A stretch of 58,970 bases of DNA. It comes from a virus. Numbering within the stretch: the stretch's first letter is position 1; each line of letters begins with the position of its first letter. Both the position numbers and the translations under genes were made by a program. Below, piece after piece: positions 57,451 through 58,970 of this stretch. The stretch spans positions 1-58,970 of IMG/VR virus record IMGVR_UViG_3300037882_000913; one strand, given 5' to 3'. A model generated the notes under the pieces. That model was not told the DNA's origin. It worked only from the letters and a program-made list of their open reading frames with translations, and searched no databases.

Positions 57451-58970
57451 TAGTATAAATAGTCAATTTTGCTTCTGTCGTTTCCATTATGCGCGTAATT
57501 CAACAAACGCTGAGTCATCCCATGAGCGAGCAAAACAATATCAAAGTATTTCTTAGCGCCCGCTGACCCTTCTAGCGCGTATGCAGAATCTAGTTCTGGA
57601 GCGTAGGGAATCACATAGTCAATTAGCCGTCCAATTAGGGGAGTGAAAACATCCATGAATTGAGGTTTTGTAGCAACGTAAATTCGCTTATCTGGGTATA
57701 GTTCGCGGGCATCCTTTAGTAAGCATGTTACATACAAGCAGTCACCCAAGCTCTCTGGAATAGTAATTAGCAGCCGCTCGTTGGGACTTTCGGGACCAAG
57801 TAGTGAGTCTAGCGTAATACTTTTCGTCATTTCGTCAGACGCAACCTTGCGGAAATAGTCTTCTACGTTTTGTCTTGGTGCATTATTCCCTAGTTGAGCC
57901 AACCAATACTTAACTCCCTCGTCGTCGTCCGCAGTATCGCGGCCCAATATTTCTTTATAGAGACTTAGAATCCATTCTTTATTATCAGAAACGCTCTCTA
58001 CTTTTGCTCTTGGATTGCTCTGCCTCGCTGTAGCCTTGGGCTTGTATTCGTAGCTCGAAACTGGCAAAGAATCCAATAAAGCTTCCATTTTCGCCCCAAT
58101 AACTTTAATAGAGTAGTTATCTAAGGCCCATTGGCGGGCCGCTGTTCCCCATTCTCGCCGCTTTTCCTGTGTCCATGAGTGGAACTCTTCAAGTCGTGCT
58201 ACGATTGATTGGGGGCTCGTAGTTGCTTTGATAAATTGAGTTCCATCCTCGCGATAGGTAGCAAACTCCAAAGGAAGGGAATGAGCTTCTGGAACACAGC
58301 AGTCTTCACCACATGAATAATTTGTAACTAGGGTTACTAGTTCCGCGAGCTTCGCCTCTTGAATGCCTCTCTCCTGACCTCCACTCGTGAACGCATGAAT
58401 ATAGCAGTCAAGAACATTATACCAGTCGTTTACTTGTCCCTCGGTTAATCCGTTGGAGACGTTAGCTGTAATAAGAGACTTTTGAGCGCCGTTGCGGGGG
58501 TTATTCGCGTCCTGCCCAATATAAGGCATGATAAGATAGTCGCCAGTGGCGCGACACTTGTAGGTGCATAGCACTTCGGATTCATTGACACCAAACTCTT
58601 TGCAGCGAGCGGGGATGTCCCAACCTTCTCCGTAGTGTGTGTAGAAAAGCAAGCGCGTAACTTGCTCTGGATGTTTCTTCTTATAGAGCGCGTAAGCTTC
58701 AATGATATTAGGGAAGCTTTTACGAAGTTGATTGCGAGATAGCATTCCAAAGCAATAGGCGTCTTCTGGAATGTTGTTCTGGCGTCGAATTTCTTTGCGG
58801 CGCTCATCGCTTAGGCGTCTAAAAACTGTTGAGTTTACGCAACCATGTAACGTCTTAACGTGCGCGGCCCCTTGCGCGTTCATTGCCTTGGTAGCGAAGT
58901 CTGCCCACGAGTAGAAATAAGGAGTCTTAGCGGCGACCTCAAAAGCGACTGGTAAGATTGGCATTGAGTC
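57450..58970 (-). CDS. Glycosyltransferase GT4-DUF4214-GT9(N) fusion, partial
   Basis: The frame is open to the window edge, so the N-terminus is missing; the ATG at 58964 is likely internal. Residues ~1-300 match the second half of a GT4-type (group 1) glycosyltransferase (FGMLSRNQLRKSFPNIIEAY, FTSGGQERGIQEAKLAELV, WALDNYS). About residues 325-375 are a DUF4214 module (LYKEILGRDTADDDEGVKYWLAQL). Residues ~385-504 are the first Rossmann half of a GT9 enzyme (LLITIPESLGDCLYVTCLL, IYVATKPQF), ending at DRSKIDYLY. The missing half is in the gene at 56120. It probably builds glycans on virion, DNA or host surface; substrate unknown. Confidence 0.72.
   Translation of the reverse strand, partial: DSMPILPVAFEVAAKTPYFYSWADFATKAMNAQGAAHVKTLHGCVNSTVFRRLSDERRKEIRRQNNIPEDAYCFGMLSRNQLRKSFPNIIEAYALYKKKHPEQVTRLLFYTHYGEGWDIPARCKEFGVNESEVLCTYKCRATGDYLIMPYIGQDANNPRNGAQKSLITANVSNGLTEGQVNDWYNVLDCYIHAFTSGGQERGIQEAKLAELVTLVTNYSCGEDCCVPEAHSLPLEFATYREDGTQFIKATTSPQSIVARLEEFHSWTQEKRREWGTAARQWALDNYSIKVIGAKMEALLDSLPVSSYEYKPKATARQSNPRAKVESVSDNKEWILSLYKEILGRDTADDDEGVKYWLAQLGNNAPRQNVEDYFRKVASDEMTKSITLDSLLGPESPNERLLITIPESLGDCLYVTCLLKDARELYPDKRIYVATKPQFMDVFTPLIGRLIDYVIPYAPELDSAYALEGSAGAKKYFDIVLLAHGMTQRLLNYAHNGNDRSKIDYLY

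Overview
This window is part of the genome of a tailed double-stranded DNA phage, a siphovirus-like virus with a long tail that infects a Gram-negative host. A complete virion-building programme is present: packaging, portal, lysis, protease-scaffold, capsid, connectors, tail tube, tail chaperones, a 2532-residue tape measure, tail hub, and fibres. No contractile tail sheath gene was recognised. The Gram-negative host is inferred from a spanin-type lipoprotein with a lipobox and a C-terminal membrane segment, followed by a holin and an endolysin. Genes are tightly packed and many overlap as TAATG or ATGA. No tRNA, CRISPR array or insertion sequence was found.

Layout. 1-140: an 18-bp minisatellite at the window edge. 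140-3000: an accessory region with two small plus-strand genes, a strong terminator, a 465-bp gene-free stretch with repeated boxes, and a minus-strand operon (YopX-like, zinc-finger peptide, small basic protein, HNH nuclease, nucleotidyltransferase-like). 3000-6830: zinc-finger proteins, a minus-strand 59-residue gene, PhoH ATPase, a fibre-like protein, a lone minus-strand metallopeptidase and a membrane protein. 6840-11863: zinc-ribbon protein, phage sigma factor, putative small terminase, large terminase and an ERCC4-type nuclease. 11864-20137: portal, lysis cassette, protease-scaffold, decoration and major capsid proteins. 20161-24905: repeat-rich fibre and beta-helix protein. 24924-41292: connectors, tail tube, chaperones, tape measure and two paralogous tail proteins. 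41323-55355: small proteins, a LamG-like fibre, hub, large distal tail proteins and an exostosin-like glycosyltransferase. 55342-58970: a minus-strand operon with glycosyltransferases and a possible DNA-annealing protein.

Regulation. A short box, GTGTA(A/G/T), sits just upstream of nearly every late transcription unit and also upstream of two isolated minus-strand genes. Since the phage encodes its own sigma factor, I propose this is its late -10 element, comparable in logic to the gp55 system of T4. At seven units the box lies so close to the start codon that the mRNA would be leaderless or nearly so.

Most notable points. (1) The tape measure carries what look like metallopeptidase, GNAT acetyltransferase and ParB-like modules, separated by a recurring Ala-Gly-Gly motif. 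(2) By eye the whole window contains no GATC and no CCWGG site. (3) The phage-sigma and GTGTAA-box system. (4) An exostosin-family glycosyltransferase is translationally coupled inside the tail operon. (5) A GT9 glycosyltransferase domain is cut in two by a 65-codon ORF. All family assignments come from reading motifs; no database search was run.
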